Assembly (NCBI GenBank): GCA_964511555.1
Contig: CAZEFR010000004.1
Location: 1 to 64,000, forward strand
DNA: 64,000 bases
DNA from: CAIZGX01 sp964511555
Lineage (GTDB): Bacteria; Bacteroidota; Bacteroidia; Flavobacteriales_D; Sanyastnellaceae
Reading direction: 5' to 3'
This document shows, one piece after another, positions 24,589-33,928 of this stretch (the stretch's first letter is position 1; every line of letters begins with the position of its first letter). A model generated the notes under the pieces. That model was not told where the DNA came from. It made no database searches and saw nothing but the letters and a program-made list of their open reading frames with translations. A program made the position numbers and the translations under genes.

Positions 24589-24688
24589 NNNNNNNNNNNN
24601 NNNNNNNNNNNNNNNNNNNNNNNNNNNNNNNNNNNNNNNNNNNNNNNNNNNNNNNNNNNNNNNNNNNNNNNNNNNNNNNNNNNNNNNN
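24589..24688. other. Assembly gap (100 N)
   Basis: Exactly 100 N, the usual placeholder for a gap of unknown size. It interrupts accC on the left and the sirtuin gene on the right, and both are missing their 3' ends. The true gap therefore holds at least the ends of two convergent genes and perhaps more. Confidence 0.98.
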
Positions 24689-25128
24689 ACATCTTCTCCG
24701 AACCAGACGATATGCGGACGCAAGGGTTTTCCGTGTTCGCACGAACTTGAAGTCGATTGGGCAATTTGCCCAATTTCATTTACGCAGCATTCGCTTCTCA
24801 TTTTGGTAAGCTCTCCGTGCAGATGAATGATGTTTGAACTACCTGCGCGTTCGTGAAGGTTGTCTACGTTTTGCGTAATGATCGAAACACGGAAGTGTTT
24901 TTCCAATTGAGCTAGAATAAGGTGTCCGTTGTTGGGTTGCACTTCGTTCAATTGCAATCGACGTTGGTTGTAAAACTCTGTGACAAGTTCAGGGTTGCGT
25001 TGCCAGGCTTGCGGGGTTGCAACGTCTTCAATGCGGTATTGCTCCCACAGTCCGTTCGAATCGCGAAAGGTGCCAATACCGCTTTCGGCGCTGGTTCCAG
25101 CGCCAGTTAAGACCACTAAATGTTTCAT
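24689..25128 (-). CDS. Sir2-family NAD-dependent protein deacylase, 3' end lost in gap
   Basis: The first 147 residues of a class III (CobB-like) sirtuin are present. It removes acyl groups from lysines using NAD. The NAD-binding GAGTSAESGIGTFRDSNGLW starts at residue 9. TQNVDNLHERAG and the catalytic His in IHLHGELTK follow. The zinc-binding half is unusual: only Cys-Cys and then a lone Cys (CCVNE...SSSC) are visible before PHIVWFGED. Bacterial CobB-type sirtuins of this branch often lack part of the zinc site. The C-terminal third is in the gap. It lies 4 bp after the DUF58 gene. Confidence 0.9.
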
Positions 25129-25132
25129 AAAA

Positions 25133-26071
25133 TTAAATCATCATACGCTGACGCTTCAACAAAAATTGAAGCATACAATTTTGAATTCCCTCTTCAATGG
25201 GCATTTGAAAATAATCCACACCAATTTGTCCTGCTTTCAATTGCAAGGAAGTGCGGAACGCATTCATCTTTTCTTGATAAGCGTTTCGCAATTCATGCGG
25301 ATGTGCCTTCACCTCCTCGCCTGTTTCCAAATCGACAAACGAGTAGGGTCTATTTTCAAAATTGAAATCCAATTCTTGCTCTTGATGCACCACATGAAAA
25401 AGAATGACTTCATGCTTGTTGTGACGAAGGTGTTGAAGCGATTGAAACACATCTTCCACTTGCTTGGAGTCGTCGAGCATGTCGCTGAATACAACTACCA
25501 AACTTCTTCTATGAATCCGTTCGGCTATCTCATGAATGATTGCAGAAACGTTGCTGTTATTTTGATAAGAAGTCGCGCTTTGCTCCAACCACTTCTCCAT
25601 TTCAGAATACAAATAATGAATGTGCGCTTGGCTGCTTCCCGCTTTGGTATGAAGCATGAGTTCTTTTGCGAAAACACTTAATCCAACAGCATCGCGCTGA
25701 CGCTTCATGAGTTCCATAACACTTGCTGCTCCATAAAGCGCGAACTTCAACTTATTCCATTCTTTGCCTTCGGCATTTTTAATGGTCGGAAAAAGCATAG
25801 AAGAGGAAACATCAACTACCAATTGACAACGGAGATTGGTTTCTTCTTCGTAGCGCTTCACAAAGTGCTTGTCTGTGCGCGCCAATAATTTCCAATCGAG
25901 ATGTCTTGTCGACTCTCCGACATTGTACAATCTGTGTTCGGCAAACTCTACCGAGAACCCATGATACGGAGATCGGTGCATTCCAGTAATAAATCCCTCC
26001 ACCGCTTGTTTCGCAAGCAATTCAAGAGATGAATAAGACTGTATGTATGACCGATCGAAATTTATTGGCAT
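25133..26071 (-). CDS. DUF58 domain protein
   Basis: This 312-residue cytoplasmic protein carries the DUF58 core (GFITGMHRSPYHGFSVEFAEHRLYNVGESTRHLDWKLLARTD, given here as a description of residues about 28-68) and then a von Willebrand A-like fold whose metal site DVSSSM is at about residue 90. In most Bacteroidota, DUF58 genes lie beside a MoxR ATPase and the Bat proteins; here none are visible, and the neighbours are a histidine kinase upstream (4 bp) and the sirtuin downstream (4 bp). The three minus-strand genes are probably one operon. Its role is unknown; chaperone-like or envelope-stress roles are proposed for relatives. Confidence 0.88.
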   Translation of the reverse strand: MPINFDRSYIQSYSSLELLAKQAVEGFITGMHRSPYHGFSVEFAEHRLYNVGESTRHLDWKLLARTDKHFVKRYEEETNLRCQLVVDVSSSMLFPTIKNAEGKEWNKLKFALYGAASVMELMKRQRDAVGLSVFAKELMLHTKAGSSQAHIHYLYSEMEKWLEQSATSYQNNSNVSAIIHEIAERIHRRSLVVVFSDMLDDSKQVEDVFQSLQHLRHNKHEVILFHVVHQEQELDFNFENRPYSFVDLETGEEVKAHPHELRNAYQEKMNAFRTSLQLKAGQIGVDYFQMPIEEGIQNCMLQFLLKRQRMMI

Positions 26072-26075
26072 TTTC

Positions 26076-27383
26076 TTAAACAGCTTTCAAATAAAAATAA
26101 AACTCACTTCCTTTTCCTTCTAACGTTGAAACAAGCAAGGTGGAATTGTGTTTGCGCAGAAAATCATTCACCAATTGAAGACCCAATCCGTGACCTACCT
26201 CGTTCTTGGTTCCGCGCGTTGACATAACCTCTCCCTCATTGATCTTCCTCAAAAAATCGTCAGTCATTCCAACTCCAAAATCTATGACCCTAAAACACCA
26301 ACCGTGAGGAGTTAATTGCGCAGTTACCTGAACTTCACTCTTATCTGGAGAATATTTCACAGCGTTAGATATTAGATTTCGAAAGATTGTTTCTAACATA
26401 TCCTTATCTCCTTGTATGCTTGCCCCGTCTACATTTCCAAAATTTACTTTGAATATTATATCCTTCTCTCCGCTTGCCAAAGAGCAAATATTATTTACAA
26501 CATTCTCAACTTCAGTTAGCGAAATTGTCTTCTCTGCGAACTGAATGCTATTTGTTTGGGTCCTCGACCAAAGTAAGAGTTTGTCAATTAAATCCAAAAC
26601 ACTGGAAGTTCTTCCCTTAAACTGATTCAGTATCGCCTTCTGCGTCTCTTCGTCTATTCCCTCTGTTTGCAAAACTTCTGCAGCAGAATCCAAGGAGGCT
26701 ATGGGGGAACGAAGGTCGTGCGATAAAACTGACATCATTCGATCTCTTGTATACAGTGTGGCTAAAAGTTGTTCGTTCTTCAAATTAAGGGCTCGTGTTC
26801 GGAGTACTAATTTTCGATGAATGGCATCTGTGACTTTCACAATAAAAAATGTTTCTGCAATACAAATAACAGATACTCCCAAAAGATTCATAAACCCGTC
26901 CAGGCGTGCAAGTTCAATATCCATCTTCGGCAACTCCACCATGTCATCTAAAAACAAAATGGAGTTCACCATAAGCAAGGAATCTATGCCTAGAATGATG
27001 TAACCCGCTTTTGCCTCCTTACCCTGAAAAACAAACAAGTTACCTATTAGAAGGGGAATAAAATACACAAATACGTATGAATCATTTCCAGTTTGAATAA
27101 TTAGAACCTGAATAATTACAGTGAGTATAAGCATGTTCCATACTTTGGATAAAAAGTACTTCTTCTTTCTGTAAAGCAAAAAAGAAAAACCTGTGAAAAG
27201 AATGGTTGAAAATGTAATTGCAGCCTGAAGGTACTGTCCTAGCCAAAGGTCTACACCGGTATAAATGACACAAAAAATAACTACAATGAGCATAAAAATC
27301 TCGTGCAACCTCAGCGTCTTGCCGTAGAGCAGAGAGAGATCTTCTGTAGCTCCTACTTTTCCTCCATCTATTTTAGTATCCAT
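26076..27383 (-). CDS. Membrane sensor histidine kinase
   Basis: This 435-residue kinase has about six hydrophobic segments in residues 30-195, a short linker, then the HisKA domain with the phosphorylated His in SVLSHDLRSPIASLD (about residue 222). The HATPase domain follows with an N box (ETIFRNLISNAVKYSP), G1 (VIDFGVGMTDDF) and G2 (GHGLGLQLVNDF). All motifs are intact. The membrane part lacks a large periplasmic loop, so the signal is probably sensed in or at the membrane. No response regulator is visible. It is divergent from the DUF2721 gene. Confidence 0.92.
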   Translation of the reverse strand: MDTKIDGGKVGATEDLSLLYGKTLRLHEIFMLIVVIFCVIYTGVDLWLGQYLQAAITFSTILFTGFSFLLYRKKKYFLSKVWNMLILTVIIQVLIIQTGNDSYVFVYFIPLLIGNLFVFQGKEAKAGYIILGIDSLLMVNSILFLDDMVELPKMDIELARLDGFMNLLGVSVICIAETFFIVKVTDAIHRKLVLRTRALNLKNEQLLATLYTRDRMMSVLSHDLRSPIASLDSAAEVLQTEGIDEETQKAILNQFKGRTSSVLDLIDKLLLWSRTQTNSIQFAEKTISLTEVENVVNNICSLASGEKDIIFKVNFGNVDGASIQGDKDMLETIFRNLISNAVKYSPDKSEVQVTAQLTPHGWCFRVIDFGVGMTDDFLRKINEGEVMSTRGTKNEVGHGLGLQLVNDFLRKHNSTLLVSTLEGKGSEFYFYLKAV

Positions 27384-27486
27384 TTGATTTAATCGGACCC
27401 ATCTTTTGTAACTGCGCTAATTTAACGTTCTTTATTCTGTCTTTAACATTAAATTTTTGACTTCATTTGCATCACTCATTGTAACC

Positions 27487-27927
27487 ATGGATATAACTAT
27501 AAACACCCCTGCATTATTGTTTCCTGCGATTAGCTTAATAATGCTCGCATATACCAACCGCTTCCTTGCATTGGCGAATGTGATTCGAAATCTTCACGAC
27601 AAATATATAGGCCGTGAACCAAAGGAAGCTGCCCTTCTTTACGCACAAATAAAGAACTTAAAGTTCAGATTAAGACTAATAAAAAACATGCAAATTTTTG
27701 GCGTACTCAGCTTCACATTTGCTATTGTTTCCATGTATTTCATTTACCGCGGAGAAATGGACATTGCTGAATTCACTTTTGCAACAGCATTGATTTTATT
27801 TTGTGTATCTCTTTTTCTTTCATTGATTGAATTAATTAATTCAACCCGTTCGTTGGAAATTGAGTTAAGCGACATGGCGGGATTGGAAGATAGTATTTTG
27901 GATTATCTCAAAAAGATGATCAAATAG
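27487..27927 (+). CDS. DUF2721 family membrane protein
   Basis: This protein of about 146 residues has a hydrophobic N-terminus (TPALLFPAISLIMLAYTNRFLALA), a conserved polar loop (NLHDKYIGREPKEAALLYAQIKNLKFRLRLIKN, about residues 37-70) and two further membrane segments (residues 75-95 and 100-120). This is the DUF2721 pattern; the function is unknown. The ATG at 27487 matches the family start, while an earlier in-frame ATG (27457) adds ten residues unlike the family. The last base of the stop codon is the first base of hairpin array 2. Confidence 0.85.
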   Translation: MDITINTPALLFPAISLIMLAYTNRFLALANVIRNLHDKYIGREPKEAALLYAQIKNLKFRLRLIKNMQIFGVLSFTFAIVSMYFIYRGEMDIAEFTFATALILFCVSLFLSLIELINSTRSLEIELSDMAGLEDSILDYLKKMIK

Positions 27928-28053
27928 CCGAAGGCGAATGTTGCAGAGCAACGAATGTCCACAGGACGAATGTTGCAGAGCAACGAATGTCCACAGGACG
28001 AATGCTGCAGAGCAACGAATGTCCACAGGACGAATGCCTGCGGCGAATGCTGC
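27927..28053 (-). repeat. Mini-hairpin array 2 (32-bp tandem unit)
   Basis: Read on the plus strand, eight full hairpins occur: GCC-gaa-GGC, GTTGC-aga-GCAAC, GTCC-aca-GGAC, the same pair again, GCTGC-aga-GCAAC, GTCC-aca-GGAC and GCC-tgc-GGC, then a half stem GCTGC. The linker is GAAT (ATTC on the minus strand), so this array points the other way from arrays 1, 3 and 4. The unit of 32 bp (27940, 27972, 28004) combines the GTTGC and GTCC hairpins. The single stem change (GTTGC to GCTGC) leaves a G-U pair when read as minus-strand RNA. It lies between the 3' ends of two convergent genes. Confidence 0.93.
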
Positions 28054-28065
28054 GCTTGTGTAAAC

Positions 28066-30654
28066 CTAGCGGATGATGACGACCGACCCAGTTAGGTCAA
28101 TGGGCTCGGAGAAAGAAGAAGTGATGATTCGCAAAGTCCAGGTGTAACCATCTATTTGCGCGTAATAATCGTTTCCGAAAGCGTTACCAATCCAAGCTTG
28201 CTCGGGATCTTGCGAATAGAAGATTCGATCACCGTATCGATTGTAAATTCCAAACTCGTATTGAATTTCATTCAAATTAAATCCAGATAATACTGGAAAA
28301 AAAACATCGTTAATTCCATCATCGTTCGGCGAGAAGGAATTTGGAACGAAAACTGTTTCCTCTCGATTAACAAAAATGGTATAACAAATTGAATCTGCAC
28401 ATCCGTATTGATTGCCCACTTCAAGGCAAGCCAGAAAAGAACTACCTGCTGCTTCTAAAATCGAGAACTCAGCATTGGTACTCGATGATGTATAGCCGTC
28501 AATGTCCCACAAATTCGTTGTATTTCCCAACGATAAATTCGTGAATACAACGTCAGGAGAGTTTAAGGAAGGAGTAACTGGTGTCCACTGAAACGACGCT
28601 TCAGGAAATAAATCTACACAAACGATGTCCGTAATGGAAACAGAATTCGAACATCCATTACCGTCGGTTGAAGTTAAGGCAACAGTGAAACATCCAGCAG
28701 ATTGGAAGCTGTAATTGAAAGTTCCACATCCATTTCCAACATTCTGACCATCGATGCTCCAAATGCAACTAGATAGAGCTGAGGCTGATGAGCTGTTGAA
28801 TTGTACATTCAAGGGCGCACAGCCCGTTGTTACATTCGAAGTAAAATTAAATTGTGGAAGCGGAACCACTTGAATGGCTAGGGTATCTGCTCCACCGCAA
28901 CTTCCTGCAATAGTATAAATCGCTTGAAATGTTCCAACTCCGAGCGCAGCTGGACTTACCGTTCCACTTGAATTAACGGCGTTTCCGCTCCATGTTCCAC
29001 CAGCATTTGCAACTTGCAGTTGGACAGGATTTCCATTTATACACAAAGGAACCTGTGATGAAATTGAAGCGTCTAATGCTGCCGCGACAGAAACACTCAA
29101 AGTTGAGGGCGAAGTACAATAGTTATCGCTGTCGAAAGTAATAAGTGTATTTACGTTTCCGCCTGCAACGCTTGGGAGGAACAAACCGGTATTCGAATTT
29201 GTAATTCCCAGTCCACTCCATACGCCCGGCTCATTCGGAGAACTCAAATCAAATGCAGCATCGGAAACACAAAAGGGCCCTGCTGGATTTATTATTGAAG
29301 GAGAAAGTGCGTCGACAATGACATCAAGGGTGTATGTGGAAATACACGTTCCCAAGCCCACTTGGCAAGTGTATGTCCCAGAGGCCAAAGGTGTTACCGA
29401 AGTAATACTTGGGTTTTGATTCAATGACGAGAATAAATTCGGACCACTCCAAGCATAGGCGGCACCTGCGACATTCGTCGCCGTTAAATTCAAATTACTT
29501 CCTTCACATAAAGGTGAATTAGAATTGACTGTAGCAACAGGAAAATCGTTCACAACTATTGTAACGGAATTGGTTTGGGAACATCCGTTTATGCTCGCGT
29601 TGGCAACATAGGTAGTGGTCACCGTTGGAGTTGCAATGACTACATCACCAATGTTTGTATTCAGCGTTGGATCTGCGTTCCATAAATAGTTGTCACTCCC
29701 ACTCGCACTCAGTGTTGTTGACTCGCCTAAACAAATAGACAAGGAGGTTGCTGTTAAAGTCAAGACGGGATCGTTCGGCGAAGGTGTTATGGTGTAGGTA
29801 TACAGTTGCGGAGTTCCGCATTGACCAAGGTCTGTAACGGCCAGTGTGTAATCTCCTGGCTGAAGGTTTCCAAGATTTGGAGTTGTGTTGGTAGCACCTA
29901 GCCATTCGTAAGCAAATGGACCAATTCCACCCGAAATAGCAACATCTATGGAACCGCTCGTCCCGCAAGACGGTTGCACAATTGCTGGTAATGACACTAA
30001 AGGAATAAATGTTGAGTTCGATGAACCAGGAGTTGGAGCCGTTGCCCCAGTTAACCAATTGTCTTGGCCTTCACACTCGCGGTATATCGATTCACCATCG
30101 TTATTGGACTGTCCACTTACTGAACTAAAAACCGGGTCAGTAGCTGAGAGATTAACCGTAACTCCTGCACAGCCGTTTACCGCTGAAGTGGTAAAACTCG
30201 GTGTTTGAGCGAATTGTCCGCCTCCCCAAAAAAGTCCGTCGAGAATAACTCCATTCTCATTTGCAAAAGCCAGTTGTTCAGAAGAATTTGTGAATATTCC
30301 AACTTGAGAAGCAGGTCCCGAGGTGCATCCGCATGTTCCCCAATCCAGATTAAGTCCTACTCCTGAATTCGCAGAACCAATTACAAAAAAACTGTAAGGC
30401 TGAATGATAGTACCTATTGGAAACGTAACACCGAAATCACCGTCTGTTAGCACGTAGCATGAAATATCTTGCGGAGTGTTGCACGTGTTGTACAGTTCCA
30501 CCCACTCTGCGGTGCTTGGTGTACAAGAACCATCACAGGGCCCCGCTGCGTTTGCCATAACTTCATTAATGACAATGCACTGGGCATTCGCGAAAAGCGA
30601 CGAAAGAATAAGCACGAACAGCGAACCTATTTTTTTTCCCAAACTGTTTCCCAT
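28066..30654 (-). CDS. Secreted lamin-tail protein with T9SS type B domain
   Basis: This large exported protein has about 862 residues. The ATG at 30654 gives a good signal peptide ending near LFANAQ. Next is a lamin-tail-like domain (CIVINEVMANAAGPC...AEWVELYNTC, about residues 25-180), followed by several Ig/PKD-like repeats with paired cysteines. The last about 90 residues (VFVPNSFSPNDDGINDVFFP, FGIYNRYGDRIFY, YTWTLRI, LTGSVVIIR) form the T9SS type B 'gliding motility-associated' C-terminal domain. It should be exported to the cell surface and may be an adhesin. Its C-terminal third is clearly paralogous to the next gene upstream (30716-33757). The two genes are 62 bp apart in the same direction. 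Confidence 0.9.
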   Translation of the reverse strand: MGNSLGKKIGSLFVLILSSLFANAQCIVINEVMANAAGPCDGSCTPSTAEWVELYNTCNTPQDISCYVLTDGDFGVTFPIGTIIQPYSFFVIGSANSGVGLNLDWGTCGCTSGPASQVGIFTNSSEQLAFANENGVILDGLFWGGGQFAQTPSFTTSAVNGCAGVTVNLSATDPVFSSVSGQSNNDGESIYRECEGQDNWLTGATAPTPGSSNSTFIPLVSLPAIVQPSCGTSGSIDVAISGGIGPFAYEWLGATNTTPNLGNLQPGDYTLAVTDLGQCGTPQLYTYTITPSPNDPVLTLTATSLSICLGESTTLSASGSDNYLWNADPTLNTNIGDVVIATPTVTTTYVANASINGCSQTNSVTIVVNDFPVATVNSNSPLCEGSNLNLTATNVAGAAYAWSGPNLFSSLNQNPSITSVTPLASGTYTCQVGLGTCISTYTLDVIVDALSPSIINPAGPFCVSDAAFDLSSPNEPGVWSGLGITNSNTGLFLPSVAGGNVNTLITFDSDNYCTSPSTLSVSVAAALDASISSQVPLCINGNPVQLQVANAGGTWSGNAVNSSGTVSPAALGVGTFQAIYTIAGSCGGADTLAIQVVPLPQFNFTSNVTTGCAPLNVQFNSSSASALSSCIWSIDGQNVGNGCGTFNYSFQSAGCFTVALTSTDGNGCSNSVSITDIVCVDLFPEASFQWTPVTPSLNSPDVVFTNLSLGNTTNLWDIDGYTSSSTNAEFSILEAAGSSFLACLEVGNQYGCADSICYTIFVNREETVFVPNSFSPNDDGINDVFFPVLSGFNLNEIQYEFGIYNRYGDRIFYSQDPEQAWIGNAFGNDYYAQIDGYTWTLRIITSSFSEPIDLTGSVVIIR

Positions 30655-30715
30655 TGACAAATTTTGCAACAGCGAAAGTAAGGCATAGACCCACAACCTT
30701 TTCAAAGATTTACAA

Positions 30716-33700
30716 TCAACGAATAACAGTCACGTGACCGGTCTGTTCGAAAGGCTCTTGACCGTTGGATGGTAGTATTTTAATGAGCCATGAATAGACT
30801 GCGTCTTGGGCAAAATACTCTCCCCCATCAACATTCCCCATCCAACCGTCATTCATATCCTTCGTCTGGAAAATTACATCACCCCAGCGATTGAATATTT
30901 TGAATTCATAGGTTTGAATCAAAGACTCCCCCCTGATAGATGGTTTGAACAATTCGTTTCTGCCATCTGCATTCGGAGTGAAACAGTTCGGCACGAAAAT
31001 ATTGAACTGATCATTTACTACAACAGTTCCACAACTTAAATCAGTACAGCCGTCTGCGTTGGAGACAAGGAGACAAACATTGTATTCACCCGGTGCTTCA
31101 TTCGGGAATGTGAACACAGGCTCGGGAGCGTTGAGGTAATACATGTCCATTATGGTCCAATCGTAACTTATAGCACCAAGCGAATAATTAATGAATTGAA
31201 CTGTGGAATTACTCACGTTCGGACTGATCGGAGACCAACTGAATGATGAAACGGGTTGCTGCGAAACACAGATATAGTCGGCTATTGAAGAAGTACTGCT
31301 ACACCCATTTCCGTCAGTAGTTGACAGCAAAATATCATAACACCCTTGTGTATCAAATGTATAGTTCAACGAAGAGCAGTTATTTCCACTTGGAACTCCA
31401 TCTACCCACCATGTGCAGCCGTTTCCAACCGGAACACTGGTATTTGTAAGGTTAACCGTAAGGGGTGCACATCCCGATGTTACATCTGCTGTGAAGGACA
31501 CAACTGGCAATGGATTCACGGTAATCGTTTGAGTATCTGTATCTCCGCAGTTGCCTGGAATGGTATAGGTTATTGTTGTTGTTGTTGCTCCTGCAAGACT
31601 CGGATTAAATGCACCGGTCGCCGGATTGGTTATTCCTAAACCGCTCCAGGTTCCACCAGGACTAGCCGCAGTTAAAGTAATCGGATTAGCATCTATACAC
31701 AAGGAACCGGGATTCACAATTGTCGCATCCAATGGACCGAATACCGTTATTGTCAGATTACCTGAAAGTGCGCAGCCCGCAGGTGTATATGAAATCACTT
31801 CAGGACCAACACCTGCTGTTGTTGGATTGAATAGTCCTGTTGATGAAACACCCACACCAGACCATGTTCCTCCGGCAGGGGTCGCATTTAATTGCACAGG
31901 TGCATCTGCAACACACAACGGATTCTGATTGGTTATTGTTGGAATAGCCGGCCCCACAAAAGGTGCTGATGTATACGCGTAAGGACAGCCGTATTGATCT
32001 TCAATTGTATAAGTTACAATATCTCCGTCGAGCAATCCACCAACCACTATAGTGCCATTGTTCGGAGAAGTATCGTCAACAAAGAATGCGTTTGCCGGAA
32101 ATAAATTGGTTGCTGTAAACTGTGTGCCCAATAGTTCAGGCGCCCCGCCTGAAAAACTAACGGTCAGAGTTTGTGCGGCGCAGTCTTGGGTTGAAGTCCC
32201 TTCAATAATTTCAGGTAAATAAGTGTAGGTATATGTTGAACCTAAGTCATAACACATCCCATCAAAATTGGTAAATGAATACGTACCCGTTGTCACATCG
32301 TACATTGTAATAGGAGTGAAATAAACAGTGTTGTTCGTAAACGTTCCTGCGGGAAATTGTGCTATAAAACTACCGTCGTTTAAATCTGCAATATCTTGTG
32401 TAGAGAGTGTTCCAACTAAACATGGATCTGTCTCCACTAGGCCCCCTTGTCCGACCATTGGCGGACAAGCATAAACCAAATACCAGATAGCAGGATTATA
32501 AAGCGTATCGTCATCAAAAATATTGGCTGAAAATAAATAATCGTTATTGGATACTATTTCGAACTGGTCGTTGTAACATAAATATTGTGAGTTATTTGTA
32601 CTTCCTGTTGTTACTGAATTAAATGTACCTGTACTCACCGCGCATACGCAAGGATCGGGAGCATTATACGATACCGAATTCGAACAAGTAGGCGTTGCGC
32701 TAAAATATGCAGTGACGTCGCATCCCAAACCATCTGAGGGAATGTCTAAAATTGTGTAGTTAATCGGTGATACAAAAGGAGCATTGAACGTCACCTGCTG
32801 TCCTCCGCATGTTTCAATAACGAGCTGACCTGTTGAGGGGGCATTGGAAAACTCTACATAACCCGTCACGTCGTAGGAGTTATTTGCAAAGTCACATGCT
32901 CCAATATCTGCCTGCAGAAAATCCATGTTACAAGGTGTTGCCACACATGGAGCGGGAGCGTTGTAATTAACTGTTCCTGTGCATGTTGGATCTGCTGAAA
33001 ATGTCGCTGTAACTGTGCAGGCCGATCCATTTGCCGACAAATTTGAAAATGTGTATGGAATGCTCAATGCAAAAGGTGGGTTCAAAACTATTGGCGCACC
33101 ACCACAGGAGTTTGTTATCGTCAATGTCCCTGTGCTCGGAGGATCGATTACCGAAATGTTCCCACTCACACTGTATTGTTGTGTCGCTTGGTTACAAGCC
33201 GTTGGATTAGCCGTTATTCCATCGAACGTGCAAAGAATTGCGCAGTTTGTGGCACCTAGACCTCCGGTTTGCGTTGCAGTTATCTCAGTTGGTTCGTTTG
33301 AGTAATTCGTAACTAGCAGCATATACCACTGACCAACTTGGGCATTGGGAATGTTTACTACTTCTGTCGACTGCGGATCAAAACTACAATCAACAGTATT
33401 TCCGCAGGGATAAGAAAAGCAACCAAAAGAGCTATTATTGGTTAACAGAGCGTTATTGCAAGTAATAGTGCTGAAGGGGCCCCAACAAACAAAATCGACA
33501 TCCACATCGGCACTGTTTGTTAATGTTATATTGATGTTTCCAGCCTGAGAAATATTTAAGTAATACCATGCTGGGTTGGGCTGAGAAAACAAACACTCGT
33601 AATCAGGACCAACTTGCGCAACTCCGTTGTCCACTCCTGCGGGAAAAGTCACTCCAGTTGAAGTACAAAAGGGCGCCGCTGACTGGCAGTCCTCCTGAGC

Positions 33701-33757
33701 AAAGAGTATACTCACTGCATAAAAAACAAACAAAACAGAGAATACGATTTTTTTCAA
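30716..33757 (-). CDS. Secreted Ig-repeat protein with T9SS type B domain
   Basis: This exported protein has about 1013 residues. No ATG precedes the signal peptide in the right place; TTG at 33757 gives (M)KKIVFSVLFVFYAVSILFAQ, an ideal signal sequence, so it is chosen over an ATG 26 codons upstream. The N-terminal domain has many Cys and resembles pre-peptidase-like sugar-binding domains (CQSAAPFCTSTGVTFPAGVDN). Two cysteine-bearing repeats, CTVTATFSADPTC and CDVTAYFSATPTC, follow, then Ig/PKD repeats. The type B T9SS domain (IFVPNCFTPNADGRNELFKP to GHVTVIR) ends the chain. It is likely a surface adhesin or coat component. No transporter or machinery genes are close. Confidence 0.88.
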   Translation of the reverse strand: MKKIVFSVLFVFYAVSILFAQEDCQSAAPFCTSTGVTFPAGVDNGVAQVGPDYECLFSQPNPAWYYLNISQAGNINITLTNSADVDVDFVCWGPFSTITCNNALLTNNSSFGCFSYPCGNTVDCSFDPQSTEVVNIPNAQVGQWYMLLVTNYSNEPTEITATQTGGLGATNCAILCTFDGITANPTACNQATQQYSVSGNISVIDPPSTGTLTITNSCGGAPIVLNPPFALSIPYTFSNLSANGSACTVTATFSADPTCTGTVNYNAPAPCVATPCNMDFLQADIGACDFANNSYDVTGYVEFSNAPSTGQLVIETCGGQQVTFNAPFVSPINYTILDIPSDGLGCDVTAYFSATPTCSNSVSYNAPDPCVCAVSTGTFNSVTTGSTNNSQYLCYNDQFEIVSNNDYLFSANIFDDDTLYNPAIWYLVYACPPMVGQGGLVETDPCLVGTLSTQDIADLNDGSFIAQFPAGTFTNNTVYFTPITMYDVTTGTYSFTNFDGMCYDLGSTYTYTYLPEIIEGTSTQDCAAQTLTVSFSGGAPELLGTQFTATNLFPANAFFVDDTSPNNGTIVVGGLLDGDIVTYTIEDQYGCPYAYTSAPFVGPAIPTITNQNPLCVADAPVQLNATPAGGTWSGVGVSSTGLFNPTTAGVGPEVISYTPAGCALSGNLTITVFGPLDATIVNPGSLCIDANPITLTAASPGGTWSGLGITNPATGAFNPSLAGATTTTITYTIPGNCGDTDTQTITVNPLPVVSFTADVTSGCAPLTVNLTNTSVPVGNGCTWWVDGVPSGNNCSSLNYTFDTQGCYDILLSTTDGNGCSSTSSIADYICVSQQPVSSFSWSPISPNVSNSTVQFINYSLGAISYDWTIMDMYYLNAPEPVFTFPNEAPGEYNVCLLVSNADGCTDLSCGTVVVNDQFNIFVPNCFTPNADGRNELFKPSIRGESLIQTYEFKIFNRWGDVIFQTKDMNDGWMGNVDGGEYFAQDAVYSWLIKILPSNGQEPFEQTGHVTVIR

Positions 33758-33874
33758 GACGTTAGTTTTGTGGGTCAATAGTACGGGGCTTAAAGAAACA
33801 AAAAAACGCTTCAAAAAACACTCGTCGCTTTGCAATTTAAGAATTTAGTTGAAATAACCAAACTGATTCTTCAC

Positions 33875-33903
33875 AAAAAAAACAGCACTCGATGAGTGCT
33901 GTT
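33875..33903 (-). terminator. Rho-independent terminator of the FKBP pair
   Basis: A perfect 10-bp stem, AACAGCACTC with loop GAT (plus strand 33881-33903), is followed on the minus strand by T residues. It lies 25 bp past the stop of the second FKBP gene. Confidence 0.85.
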
Positions 33904-33928
33904 CCAATTGTTCTAATTGCAAAAAAAA

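Noticed and set aside
24500..24826. Coding sequence continuing through the first N gap, including an apparent accC/sirtuin fusion
   Set aside because: The N run has unknown length and content. Frames read across it are artefacts; both genes are given as partial.
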